Shown here piece after piece: positions 12,122 to 24,179 of a DNA stretch of 64,000 nucleotides. The stretch comes from Corella eumyota (lineage: Eukaryota; Chordata; Ascidiacea; Phlebobranchia; Corellidae), in contig OY720097.1 in the NCBI GenBank assembly GCA_963082875.1, forward strand, positions 12,408,501 through 12,472,500, given 5' to 3'. Made by a program: the position numbers and the translations under genes. The notes beneath the pieces were generated by a model. The model searched no databases, was not told the origin of the DNA, and saw only the letters and a program-made list of their open reading frames with translations. How positions within the stretch are numbered: the stretch's first letter is position 1; each line of letters begins with the position of its first letter.

Positions 12122-15018
12122 GGGACTTGCCAAAGACGAATAGCCTTGGTTTCTAGGTCCTTATTTTGCACACGTCACCAACTTCTTGTTCAGACAAGCC
12201 TGTATTATTTATTTTCTAATATTATAATATGTCTATTGTCCACTACGTGTTTTTTGTTGATTCATTGATTACAATTTTGTACGCACTCTTCTTCCTAATT
12301 ATATTTATTTTGTGTCTTGTTTAAGACAGTATTGCATGGATCTGCTAGCACGGTTGCTGCCGTTGTTATTTTAAAAGCAGGACGCAAATAAACGAGACTC
12401 GTTAAAATATTGAATGATTTTTAAACAGGCATAAATGATAAAACCAGCACTACGTAGCCTGTAAAAGTAACAATAAATCAGTTGGTTTACTTGGATTAAA
12501 AAAGAAACTGGCATGTTCTGCCCTTAGTATACAAACTAGTAGCCATGACATAGATATGTATTAAATGCGACTGGTTTTACCTAGATGTAACTGCGACTAG
12601 TTTATTTTATAATTATAGGTGGTAACATGTTTGTAAGTTCTTTTATGTCATTAATTAAAGCGTGTGCACTTTTAATTATTCTAAAAAGCCACAGAAGCGG
12701 ATGTCAGACCAAAATAAAAACAAACCGCATCGCTACCACCATTTGCGGTACTGGCCGTTTGTTATTCATCCCCTAAACAAAACAAATAAACATTGTAGAG
12801 TCAGTGGGCTATATAATATAACTTATACACCATTTATAATTATAGGCTTACAACGTCGGAAAAGCCTCATCCTATCGATTATTATTTTCTTTTTCGCCCA
12901 TTACGACATCATAGACAGGCGCGTTCTAATGAGAAACGGGGAAACTGTCACCTGTTATTAACGCTCTACTGCCTACCCACTTTGTTTGGGCAAGGCAACT
13001 AAAGTTCAAGGTATTATAGAAAACTTTAAGTTATAAACACCTTTCATTTTGCAAATCAGCTTCTATTTTTGTTGAAAAAGACAAAATCATCAAATTTTGT
13101 TTTAAACGTACAATTATTTTTGCTGTTCTCTGCACGAATTGTGTTGCAATAAAGTATTGGTAAATTAAGGTCATGACTAATTAAACATTGGTTTCTATAT
13201 ATACGTATATGTGTTACGACACAATGTTACAGTGTCTAACTTAAATAGCAATTGCCATACCTCTCAAATAAGGGGTTTGTTGCGGTTTAGGTATATATGT
13301 GTCAACGCGACTAGGCAAATCAGTAAATATCGTTGTTCAGTACCAAATTTTCTATGCTCTCTTAGTAAAAGAGAGGTAACGTTTATTTTTAAGTTTTATG
13401 TGGTTGTAATTAACAATATATTTAATTACTGCCAGCGCCTTTATAATTTCGGAGTGCGTTTTTAACTGACGTGCATAATATGTAATTACGTCATTACACA
13501 CAGTTTTAATGGAATAAATACATAGATAAAGCCAGCTATCGGATTGTTTAAACATTTCCCTAACACGTCATCACAAAGGCCGATTGATTGTCTACACAAA
13601 AAAGTAAGTTATAATAGAACAATTAACATCCTAATGTTTGTTTATTCTTTAAAAATGTTATATGAACGACAATACTTTTAAAAGACTTAAGCCATACAAG
13701 TCACTGTCACAATTTAATATAATGTACTTATAACCTAGGAACCTTATAATGCACTTATGACCTAGGAAATCGTAATGTTGGTTATCAATACACCTGCACA
13801 CGCGAACAATGGCTGAAAAATTGTTTTCTGCGTGTGCAGACGGTCAAAAACTAGGCCAGTAAAGCTTCGTACATTCTTAAACACCAGCTTGCAGCATTGC
13901 GCAGGTTTTAAGATGCTTAAAGACTTTAAACGTTATTTTAGTTTAAACGATTAGTCCATAAATATCCCTTTTAAAATTACTGGTATTCGTGTTTGCATTT
14001 GCTTTATGTTTTGGAGCTTTACCAATGATTGAGAACGTTGCACTTTGGATAGCAACATATGGCCAATCGAATAATTGTATTCCCCTATGTAAAAGTAACA
14101 GAGCAGTGGTAGTAAAATTGATTACTTAGGTTTAACGCAAATGAGATAGTATTGACAAAACTTCATTACAAATCTGGATAAAAACATGTAGTTTAATATA
14201 GCAACAGTATATTGGCATTACTTAAGTTGACAACAGGTCACATGCTTTATGTTGCTATTTCTCAAATAAAGTCACAAACCGCAACTTATTTTTAGATTTA
14301 AGTTTTATATAAGCTAAATACTGTAGAAAAAATAATTAATGGTTAAAAATAAATGTTTTTACTGTTTTATCAAAAAAATATCTTAACGGGGGTCAATTTT
14401 TGACGTTGCGAAATATATACATGTGACTTTTAAAGGAGTATCACGATTGTATATTTTTGGGTTTAAAGCACTGAAAAATTATTACTCAGAATTTTTACAG
14501 TGATACAACAAGAATATTATTAAAAGACAATGCTGGGAAGTATATATTTCTTTTCTAAGGGTAACGCTGCCCACTAGCGACACACAAAGTTAATCTTGTT
14601 TTGATGTATGAAAATTAAGTCGGCCTATAGTATTAACTCCAGACAGAGAGCATAAACTGTTTTAGTAAACGTCAGTTAATGCTACCAACGACGTGATTTA
14701 TGGTTAAAACAATTTGCTTCAATATATGAAATACTGGCCTTATGCTCACCTCAAGTATTGATAGGATTTCATAACAAAATGCTATCACTTTACGTAGTCG
14801 ACTGCATGTTAGTTGTAGTAAGAATATTCAAGTAAAATCCATGCCATTATTTATTATGCAGTCATTTATACAACAAAAATTGTTTAAAACAATGCTTTAC
14901 TTGGTACATCACCATAAACGAAACAACACTACTTCTATAGCGGCATTTAGCTGCTTCAGCATAAACTGTTTTTTACATGTTAAAAGCCTTAAGTCCACAT
15001 GATTTTGTTTTGTGACGT
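12122..15018. other. Intergenic, AT-rich, no gene seen
   Basis: I see no exon with recognisable protein similarity. Further AATAAA motifs near 12,387 and 12,473 could extend the kinase 3' UTR. A short imperfect direct repeat containing acctaggaa occurs twice at about 13,721-13,770. TTTATT at 14,850-14,855 is a candidate polyadenylation signal for the minus-strand gene that follows. Confidence 0.5.
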
Positions 15019-17022
15019 TTACAAAGGTTCAAATGAATTATTTTTATAGGAAGAACTTCTCCCGTTATTGTGGGTATATTCACTACGTGATCTTCCTGTT
15101 AAACCTCTTCTTTCCATATCGTCATACTCACTTGAACATCTAAAATAAGAAGTTGCAAATAGATTAATTAAAAGTTTAATTTGCCTATATTTCTACTGAA
15201 TTTTACTTTCTATATATATAACAAAAATAATGTTTTATTAGTATATGTTTTAGTTTTTTTTCTTTTTACCTACAATAACCTTGCCTCATAGCAAATCCAA
15301 CTCCCACAAAAACGATGAAAACAGATAAGAACACAAGGGCTCCACCTAGCTGTTTATTTCGACTCCACCAGCACATAGTTTCAGGGGCGTGAGGTGAAAA
15401 ATCCATGTCCTGTTTGGTAGCAGTCTTATTTGTTGTAGACTGAGTGTCATTAATGTTTTGAATATCTGTGTCTTTTAACTTGTTGCTTGCTTCTTCGACT
15501 TCAGAGTTCTCGCTTTCAGAAGTTTCAGATGCGCTGTCTTCTAAACTTGGTGTTACTCCTTTTTGATTTTTAGTCTTTGCATTAATCGATTTGTTATCTT
15601 TAGCGTTCAAATGTTCGATATTGGTTTGTTTATTAGGTTTAATTGCACTAATTCCCGGGTTTGAAAATGTAGGTTTGTGTTCATTGTTAGAAGTATGATC
15701 AAGTGGCTTAAGTTGACCAGGTTGTTCGTTGGATATGTCTTCGTTTGGATCAGCGGGTTTTGGGTTAGCTAAGTTACTGTCAGAAGATTGGGAATTAATT
15801 GGCGGTTTTTCGTCGGTGGTTACATCATCGTTATTTATATCTTTGACGTTTGCATCACTTTCATTATCATTTCCAATATCAGTGTTTTTCTTATTTGGAT
15901 CCACATTGGAATTGTTATTATTTGGATCAACTTCAGCATTTTCACTTTTTGAAACAACATTAATATTTGCATTATTTGAATCAACTTTGGTAATTTCATC
16001 ATTTGGATCAACTTTGGTGTTTTCATCATTTGTATCAACTTTGGTGTTTTCATCGTTTGGATCAACTTTGGTAATTTCATCATTTGGATCAACTTTTGTG
16101 TTTTCATAATTTGGATCAACTTTTGTGATTTTATTATTTGGATCAACATCAATCTTTTTATTATTTGGATCAACTTCGGTATTTTCATTATTTGGACCAA
16201 CTTTGGTATTTTCATTGATTGGACCAACTTTGGTATTTTCATTATTTGGATCAACTTTGGTATTTGTGTCACTTGGATCAACTTTGGTATTTGTATCACT
16301 TGAATCAACATCGGTTTTCTCACTATTTGAAACATCGTTATTATTTTCTTCATTTAAAATATTATTGGCATTTTCATTAATTGGATTAACATCAGTATTT
16401 TTATTATTTGGGTCAGTTTTAGATAAAGGGGTTACAGGATTTTTAGTTTCGGTATCAGTATCCTCGTTAAATTTGTTTGTATTTTCGCCAGGAATCGTGC
16501 TAAGTTTAAGATTTTGAGTTTCTTTTTCGCTGTTAAGTTGTTCGGGATTTGCAGCAAGGGAGTTTTTCAGGGGTTGGGCTGGAACGTTTTCAGCAGGAGG
16601 AAGTTTATGAAGTCGGTTATTGTCAACCTGATTTCTAAAATTGCCCAGTTCTGTAATACAAATTCAAAAATATTGTTTTTATTAAAAGAAAATAAAAAAA
16701 CAAACAATTTAAATGACCTCCTAACTCGCGAGCATTTTCCAGTGCGTCATCACGTTGTAATTTCTTCATTGATAAGCCTATTACATTAAAAATATTTGAT
16801 TTTGTCGAAACTTAAAATTTTGTTTAATGGGTATATTTTTTTGAAAATTTGGAAGATGATTTACAACTTTTTTCGCATATTATTTTAATTAGGATAAAAA
16901 TTAATTATTATATGTAATAGCTTAATTAATTAATTTAAAAACTAACCTGAAGACTGAGCTTTGTTTTCAATTACGAAATGTACAACTATAATCCAGATAG
17001 CATATTTCAGTTTAATATACAT
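15019..17022 (-). CDS. Repeat-rich single-pass membrane protein, TGN38/46-like architecture
   Basis: Four exons in transcription order: 17022-16947, 16777-16718, 16650-15270 and 15139-15019, giving 545 aa with all phases compatible. The first exon encodes a signal peptide (MYIKLKYAIWIIVVHFVIEN...). The long luminal part is hydrophilic and acidic, with 17 units of a 9-residue repeat near TKVDPNNEN. A single membrane segment follows (GGALVFLSVFIVFVGVGFAM). The cytosolic tail of about 45 residues begins with basic and cysteine residues and contains YDDM, a YxxPhi sorting signal. Trans-Golgi proteins TGN38/TGN46 share this plan of signal peptide, tandem luminal repeats, one membrane segment and a YxxPhi tail, but I cannot show sequence homology. 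A mucin-like surface protein is the alternative. The 60-nt second exon has a weak donor (gtcatt) and may be skipped; the frame is kept either way. Confidence 0.7.
15857..16315 (-). repeat. Coding minisatellite, 17 units of 27 bp
   Basis: The 459 bp divide exactly into 17 units of 27 bp, so each unit encodes 9 residues. The core is TKVDPNNEN, with variants such as TKVDPNDEI, TKVGPINEN and TEVDPNNKK. Units in the middle are nearly identical and those at both edges are diverged, as expected from unequal exchange at the centre of an array. Confidence 0.85.
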
Positions 17023-17391
17023 GTTTGCGTCTTTCTAATCAACTGTAAAAAAATGTACATTTTGATTATGGAAGCAAAAATGTGACTAATCGATATTTAA
17101 AGTACTAGGTGAAGTGTGTTCCATTTAACTAGATGTCAAGTGATTTTCGCAATGGAATTTTTTTAGTTGTAAGTTTAACAGAAAGCTAATAAAATACAAT
17201 AGAAAACATTGTTGCAAAATTAAAGTTATTTAAAGTATGTGGTTTTTAAATTTAATACGCTCAAACTAAAGTAAAAAAAAGTTTTCAAATTGCGATTACC
17301 AGAAACAGCTGATTAAAAACAATTTATCCTCAATATCTAAAGTTATGCTTTTTAAAGACTTTACCATCAAGTACGTACTGTTGTAGCAAGA
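17023..17391. promoter_or_regulatory. Short divergent intergenic region (membrane protein / CDK2AP1)
   Basis: Only 369 bp separate the two start codons, which point away from each other, so the two promoters must lie here or overlap. No TATA box in a convincing position was identified; the region is AT-rich with A and T runs. The promoter role is inferred from layout. Confidence 0.5.
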
Positions 17392-18788
17392 ATGTCAGGA
17401 AAGCAGTACCAAAACAGTAAGTTTAATGCATTAAAGACTTTTCAAACAATAATGTTTTAATTTAATAATTAGACGTGCTTGTCTTATTGTCGTTGTGCAT
17501 TTATTAAGTATATTTACGTTACATTGTTGCATCATTATTCTTCAGCTGTTAGGTCTTTATATTTTTTCTGCCAACAGCAACAAGCAAGCACAGAATTTCT
17601 ATAAACTAGCTGGGCTCTTTTTTAGTGTTTTATCTAAAAACATATTAACCATAATGTAGTTTTTAGTAACTTAATGTAGTTTTTAAAATTATTTTAATAT
17701 TGTGTTTTTATTTTATTTGTTGTCAAATTGCAAACGTACATACATAGGCTGAAGAATTTTCAGAAAATAAAAATTATATTGAAGTTATGAAGCACTTCTT
17801 TTCATAACTATTTTTACATTCATAATTGCTTAAAGAGCGCCAACATTTATTAAATTACAATAACTTTTTTTTTAGATCAACAAGTTCCAGTGTATTCAAT
17901 GCCAGAACAAGTTCCACAAAGCAAATATGCTGATTTGTTGGCAGTAATAGAAGAGTTGGGTAAAGACATTAAACCAACTTACGCTGGAAGTAGAAGTGCC
18001 AGTGACCGACTTAAACGAGGTATGTTTCTTATTGTTCAAAAACTTGATGTTATAAATCAAAGTAAGGTGATTTAACACCAAATATGGAGCTTCTATTTAT
18101 AGGGTTAATTGAGAAGATATTTATATGCGCCATCCCTACCCTCCTATCACAAAGTTTGGCTTATTCAATAATTATTACAGACTTTTTGTCAACTTTTTTG
18201 TAAAGTATATATAACATTTAAATTTTTTTTTAATTGATAGATTATTTTAAAGTTTACAATAGTGTTGATCTTGTAAAATTAAAATTTGGCCGTAAGCAGC
18301 TTTTTACTAAACATTTGGCAAATTTAACCTTTAAAATATGATTTTTTTTATGTCAAAATAGCCACATAAAATCTTCAAAGATGATTTTTCTTATTTAAAT
18401 AACAAAACATTTGTCAAATTTTTTTAACTATTAAAAAAAATTCTTAAATTAAGTGTAAATAAATTCATTTAAAGAATACAAAAACCATAAAATGTTCTTA
18501 TCTTAATCATAAATATTTATGTCATATCTGTAGTAGCATCACTAAATGTTACGGCCTTCTATAACTTGTAATAAACTACATTTTATTTTGTATACTTTGC
18601 CCAAAAAAAATATTCATATAGTTAATAACTATACATTCTTTTCCTATTTTATTTAACAAAACCTTTTTTTAATTATTTAAGTTTTTATAAAAATTGTTTA
18701 ATATTTGTTTTATCTGGTAGGTATTTTACATGCAAGATCACTGGTTAGGGAATGTCTTATAGAAACTGAAAGAAGTGCAAGATCATGA
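17392..18788 (+). CDS. CDK2AP1: CDK2-associated protein 1 (DOC-1)
   Basis: Three exons: 17392-17416, 17876-18019 and 18721-18788, giving 78 aa. The core [46 protein letters not shown] matches vertebrate CDK2AP1/CDK2AP2 almost residue for residue. The family consists of small helical dimers. They bind CDK2 and restrain G1/S progression, and they are also a subunit of the NuRD chromatin complex. The TER tripeptide linked to CDK2 binding in the human protein is present. The N-terminus is shorter than human CDK2AP1 (115 aa), having only about 25 residues before the core. A splice-acceptor-like gttgtag ends 5 bases before the ATG, so the mRNA may be trans-spliced. Confidence 0.95.
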
Positions 18789-18948
18789 CACATTACATAA
18801 CTTTTATCTTTTGTGCTAAAGTTATCTAAATTTTTGCTAAAGTTATCTAGGATCACATTATTGTAAACAACATTGTCTCTACACTTGTTCTAGTATAAAG
18901 TGTTAGGATAAAAGTGTTTTGCCTTCCCTTGTTGTTTTATTGTTTTGT

Positions 18949-18954
18949 AATAAA
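18949..18954 (+). terminator. Polyadenylation signal of CDK2AP1
   Basis: AATAAA, 160 bases after the CDK2AP1 stop and followed by T-rich sequence. Confidence 0.55.
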
Positions 18955-20290
18955 ATTGTATATACTTAATAAATTTTGTATAAACCTTAACCCAATTTAT
19001 ATGGAAATGTTCAACATGAAAAACGATTTTAATAGTGATGTCCTAATAACAATGTAGTAAAACATACGAAATCATATATTTAGCTCATACTGCTTCAAGG
19101 TACAAAATCCTGTGGCGAGATTGATCTCGTAATGGTAACTTAAGGTGCTTTAAAAATATACTTTAAAAGTGGTTTGAATTAATAGCCGGACTTTATCACG
19201 TTACCCTAGTTCAATGTAAAGGTAACAAAAAAAACGGGGTGGAATTTTTAGTCGGACCTACTGCCAAAAAATTACATAAAAATCAAAGGTTGTAGTGCCT
19301 AACATTTTTTGTTCGTATATTTTTTTTTACTTTTTATACGATAAGAAATTTTTGTATTGAGAAAACTTTTGTACCTCTGTAACAGGTTAGCATTTTAGTT
19401 ACAACATTTTTTTTTACTTGATGACAATGAGTATTTAAATTGCGTACTTTGATCTTGGTTAAACAGCAAGCAACAAAACCACGTGGGAAAATTAACACAT
19501 GAAATAATGACCTAAAAGCCAGTCTTCGGTTGTGGAACGCTACATTTTAGTTTTTCGACCATCATACCTGAAGCTTAAGCAATATTTATTTTAACCAGGC
19601 AAATTGATTAAAATTAAAGTAAAAAAGGTATGACGCCACACTTTCATATGTAACTTTTGATCAACTAGTAATTAATAAAGCGAAGTTGAAATACGATTAA
19701 TAATGACATTGCGTTATATGATTTACGTAGTTTGACTAAATGGTAATCAACAAATCAGAGTTTTAAATTTTCCGCTCTTTTTTAAAAGTTTTCCGTTTCT
19801 TCTAAATAGTTACTGTTCGTTTTAAACTTCTTAATAGTTACTGTTCGTTGTAAATAGTTACTGTTCGTTTTAAACACTTTTATTACCGTTTGATGTTAAT
19901 GTATTGTCGATAAAACTTATTTTGTTAACATACTTTTCTGTGAAACATAAAGTCACGCCTGATAACAAAAGTTAAATGTTTTAGTTATGCAAGTATTGAG
20001 TATTTTCAACAGAAGTTTTAACGTGTAATTATTTGCTATAAAACTTACATGATTTTATTTTAGTTTAATTTAATCTATGGAAAATATAAGTCGGCTTATA
20101 ATAAAGTAATTGTTGAAGGTCATTTTCAGACTAAATGAGATTCCTGTTCGATTTGCGATTCCCATATCCTACAGACAGACCCCACCCACCAAAGGGTAAA
20201 GAAAAATATTATTAACTAAAATTTGTAACAATTAAATTTAAAAATTTTTAGATTTTGTGTTATAATTTGTATAAAAATTAAATTTTTACA
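18955..20290. other. Intergenic, AT-rich, between CDK2AP1 and GNPAT
   Basis: No exon was recognised. It contains a short three-copy repeat (19,804-19,876). An acceptor-like ttttag at about 20,245-20,250 lies 40 bases before the GNPAT start and may mark a 5' UTR or leader junction. Confidence 0.45.
19804..19876. repeat. Three-copy short tandem repeat
   Basis: The unit aatagttactgttcgtt recurs three times, separated by short variable spacers that include ttttaaac. No function is evident. Confidence 0.7.
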
Positions 20291-23263
20291 ATGGATCTAT
20301 TATACAACCCTAAGGCTTCAGTGGTTAACAAAGGGGGCTATATTGACATGTTAGAGGAGTTAGGAAAACATTCTTTCGTTTCTTTAAAATTTGCAACAAA
20401 AGAATTTAATCCTCAGTCATATGTTCACTGTCAAAAACGGTATTTGTTTTCTGTTATAATTTTATTTTGCTTAATTTATTAAAATAAGCTTCTGTTATAA
20501 TTTTTGCTAAATTTATTAAAATTAGAAATATATTATAATTTATTTAAAAATGTGTCATTGTTTCTTCCAAATTAAATATTTGATGATGATTTACCAATAT
20601 TGTTATTTTTACATAAAAAAGAAGATTTATTTTACTTTTTGATATAATTCATGGGATGCCATAGCAGTTATTTTAAAATAATTAAATTTAATCATAGACA
20701 TACAAGCAATGTGTGGAAAGCAGCATTAAAGTCTGATCGAGTGCAGTGGATAATTAATCAAATTGTCCGAGAAGAAAACAAAGAATATGAAGCAGTATTT
20801 AAAGAGGCTGAAACCATTTTGAAAGAACTTGCGTACACCCATCACATGTCATTACTACGTACTCTAGGCTTTGTAATGTATCATGTCATTGCTTCAATCT
20901 ATAAAGATGGTGTTTTCATCAATGTTGAACAGGTAGAGAAAATAAGATCATTAATTAAACACCACCCTGTTGTGTTTATGCCTACTCATCGAAGCTACAT
21001 GGACTTTTTAATGTTATCATTAGTTTGTTTTTACCTTAATCTCCCTTTGCCTGCAATTGCTGCTGGAATGGACTTTATGGGTATGAAAATAATGGGGTCA
21101 GTCTTGCGCTCATGTGGTGCATTTTTTATGCGAAGGTCATTTGGTTCTGATCGACTGTATTGGGCTCTTTTTACCGAGTATGTTCACACAATTTTAATAA
21201 ACGGGGACAGGCCCATGGAGTTTTTTATTGAAGGTACTCGAAGTAGAGTTGGGAAAAGTCTTAATCCTAAGTTTGGTTTGCTTTCTGTTATTGCAGAACC
21301 CTATCTTAAAGCTCAAACTTATGACATAGCAATTATTCCTGTTAGTATTTCTTATGACCGACTTTTAGAAGAAAGATTATATGCATATGAACTGTTGGGC
21401 GTTCCAAAGCCTAAAGAATCGACAAGTGGTATCTTTAAAGCATCGTCAATATTGCAAGACAATTATGGTAGTGTGCACATGCATTTTGGTAATACTATTT
21501 CAATGAGGGATTACTTCATGGATAGAGATAGGGCAATCCATGCTTGCTATCCAAGGTATATGCTCCGATTAACAAGTAAAGAAGAAACTTTGCTGAAAAC
21601 TCTCGGATACAAGATTTTGTTAAGGCAACAAGAAAACATGACTTACACTCCTTGGTCATGTATTACACTTATGCTTTCCATGCATTGTGGAGATGTTGAT
21701 TTGCAGGTAATGGTAGATGAACTTAATTGGTTTAAAACCATAACGACCAAGTGCAATATGAAGGTAAAATGGCCCCCCGGTAGTACTGAAGAAATAGTTC
21801 GTAAAAATCTGCACCGATTTAAGCACTTAGTTAAAACCAAGTCTACAACACATGGTGGCACAGTTTTGTTTCTATCTGAAGGCGAACAAACAAAACCTCT
21901 TGTAACCCCACAACTTAACGAGCTTGACAACTCAATTAGAAATACTGCTGCTGTGCATATAATGTTGTCAAATTATAGAAACCAAATGCTGCATCTTTTT
22001 GTAAGACCTGCACTCGTGGCTTACACCCTTGGAAATTCACACCAACTTACAGAGGAGAAAAAATTAAAAGAATCGTGCACAAAGGATTTCGAATTTTTAA
22101 GAACACTTTTATCAAAAGAGTTTATTTTTGAACCCCTGCGAGAACAGGAAGATTTTGATGCTGGTTTGCGGTTCTTAGAAAAATGCAAAGCTGTTCATTG
22201 TGATTCTGGTTATATTACTGTTTTAAATGATGCCGATAAGCTGATTATGTTCCTTAAGTCATCTTTTAAGGAGTTTTTGGTATCATATTGGCTGACTTGT
22301 CAATATTTACTGGTTTTAAATGTATCCCATCCAGTAAAAGATTTATTTTTGCAGGTAAAAGTTTATTGCGGTTAAATTAAGTTACATGTAATAAAATTTA
22401 TCATTTTATCCCTCACTTTGCTGTCACACAGTGTAGTAAGGAAGGAAACAATTAATTACTCAATAACTGTCACTAGCAAAAAATATTAAATTGTCTCTTT
22501 TACTAAGACCATTTTAACAGTATTTTAAATCTTATCATGTAACACTTAAACTATTTTTATATAAAAAATTAATAATAAAAAAAGGTGGCCTATACTTCAA
22601 TACTTTCTTTTTTGTTTAGATTCAAAAATGGATATCTCAACAACTAAGCATGGATGGAATTAAATATGAGCATCTTTCATTAAACCTTATTTCAAATTCA
22701 GTTCATTCTCTGAACCACATGGGAGCTTTAGTCATTAAAAAGGTATTTTCATATTTTTTTATTAGATTAATGACAATGTGTTTTTAAGAGGTTTGTTTTT
22801 AAATTTTGCATCTCTGAAAGTTTTTTTCGGTTAAAAAGCCAGTGTGCAAATTTAGTGAACTTTTACAAATTAAATATTGTGCAATTATGAGTTAGACTTT
22901 GGTCAAGTGGTTTAAATTTTATTTCATATTTCTATGGCCACATTAGCCCAAAACAACCAACCTTTTTAATATTTTAACCTTTGTACTTTGTTTTTCTAGA
23001 AACATATCACTAACATTTCTATAATTAAATTTTAGTTCATTATTTGATTAAAGTCAAGGAATAAATTTTATAATAAACAATAAATACAACATTATAAACT
23101 TATTTTATTTTAGGTTCACAATACAAAAACAGCAATTCCAATTCCTGAAAAAATTTTACAAATATCAATTTCCATTTCTCGATTTATAAAAGTGCCAGAC
23201 ATCAATACACATAAAACACGGTCTAGCTTGCTAAAACTTGTAACTAGTGGCCCTAAATTGTAA
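20291..23263 (+). CDS. GNPAT: Dihydroxyacetone-phosphate acyltransferase
   Basis: Four exons: 20291-20439, 20698-22354, 22620-22742 and 23114-23263, giving 692 aa (human about 680). GNPAT acylates dihydroxyacetone phosphate with acyl-CoA inside peroxisomes, the first step of plasmalogen and other ether-lipid synthesis, and it works next to AGPS. Acyltransferase motifs are clear: PTHRSYMDFLML with the catalytic HX4D pair H147/D152, then AAGMDFMGMK, GAFFMRRSFG, EFFIEGTRSR (about 225-234) and ELLGVPKPKEST. These blocks match vertebrate GNPAT and distinguish it from mitochondrial GPAT. The protein ends in PKL, a variant of the usual peroxisomal targeting tripeptide (human AKL). One exon carries most of the enzyme. 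Confidence 0.95.
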
Positions 23264-23278
23264 AAGACCTTGTTTTAA

Positions 23279-23284
23279 AATAAA
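23279..23284 (+). terminator. Polyadenylation signal of GNPAT
   Basis: AATAAA lies 16 bases after the stop and is followed by a long A run. The 3' UTR may therefore be very short; later AATAAA motifs also exist. Confidence 0.4.
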
Positions 23285-24058
23285 AAAAAAAATTTTATAC
23301 AAATTTTTTTATACAAAATTGTCTGTTGTTAAATTCTTAATTTTTTTAAAAATTTATTTCAACTTAATGAAATGAGCTATCATATTACAGAATATAAGTT
23401 TTGTTTAAAAAGTTAAAAAAATAAAATAATACCATGTTTTGTTTTACTGTTTACGTATTAAAGGTTAAAATATGTGTCATTTTTATTTGCACTTAAGAAA
23501 TAGTCTTTTACTTATACAAATTTATGATTTAAATAAAACAAATTATTCTATGCAGTTTTAGTAACTTTATTAATTGTAAATATATATGTGGTAAAGAGTA
23601 TTTAGTTATACCGTTTTTGAAATTAAAATATTAATCTTTTGTCTTGTACTTTGGCTTGTGTCACTTTTATGTTATCATGTGTTAAGCAATCCAGTGATTA
23701 AGGTATTACTTATTTTTATTATGCACTATATCTAATATGCTTCAAGATTGTTAAAAATGTTAAATAACATAAATAAATTTAATTGTTTTTGCAAATGAAT
23801 TTTTTGCTAGCTGTGGTGATTTCAGATAACAGTATAACCTTTAACAACAGTATCCAAACTTTTGAAAAAAAAATTATGTATAAGAATTTCTTAGAAACTA
23901 GTCAATACTTTAAAGATTTAATTGTATGTATGTTTTAAATGTTGCGTATTTATTTTAAGTATTAGCCTAACATTAAAAAATCATGCTTAATGTCAAAACA
24001 CATGCAGTTAGTTACTACTAGGTTTGTGATGTTTATTTAATGTAATTTAAGTAATTAT

Positions 24059-24175
24059 GGTTTGAAATCTTAGATTTCGAAACATTGTTATTGTCATTAT
24101 ACTTGTTATTTTTATTATGGTTCGAAATCTTAGATTTCAAAACATATTGTTATTGTCAGTATATTTAATATTACT
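24059..24175. repeat. Two-copy direct repeat with an internal palindrome
   Basis: Two adjacent copies of about 60 bp start at 24,059 and 24,118. Each opens with the near-palindrome gaaatcttagatttc and continues with attgttattgtca. Confidence 0.75.
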
Positions 24176-24179
24176 TTTA

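Noticed and set aside
15835-16353. Minus-strand frame of 172 residues rich in KLIQ repeats
   Set aside because: This is an out-of-frame reading of the same minisatellite; the in-frame product continues into the membrane-anchored C-terminus.
15729-16517. Plus-strand open frames rich in FGSTLVFS-type repeats
   Set aside because: They are the antisense of the 27-bp coding repeat array; the minus-strand gene explains them fully with splice sites, signal peptide and membrane segment.
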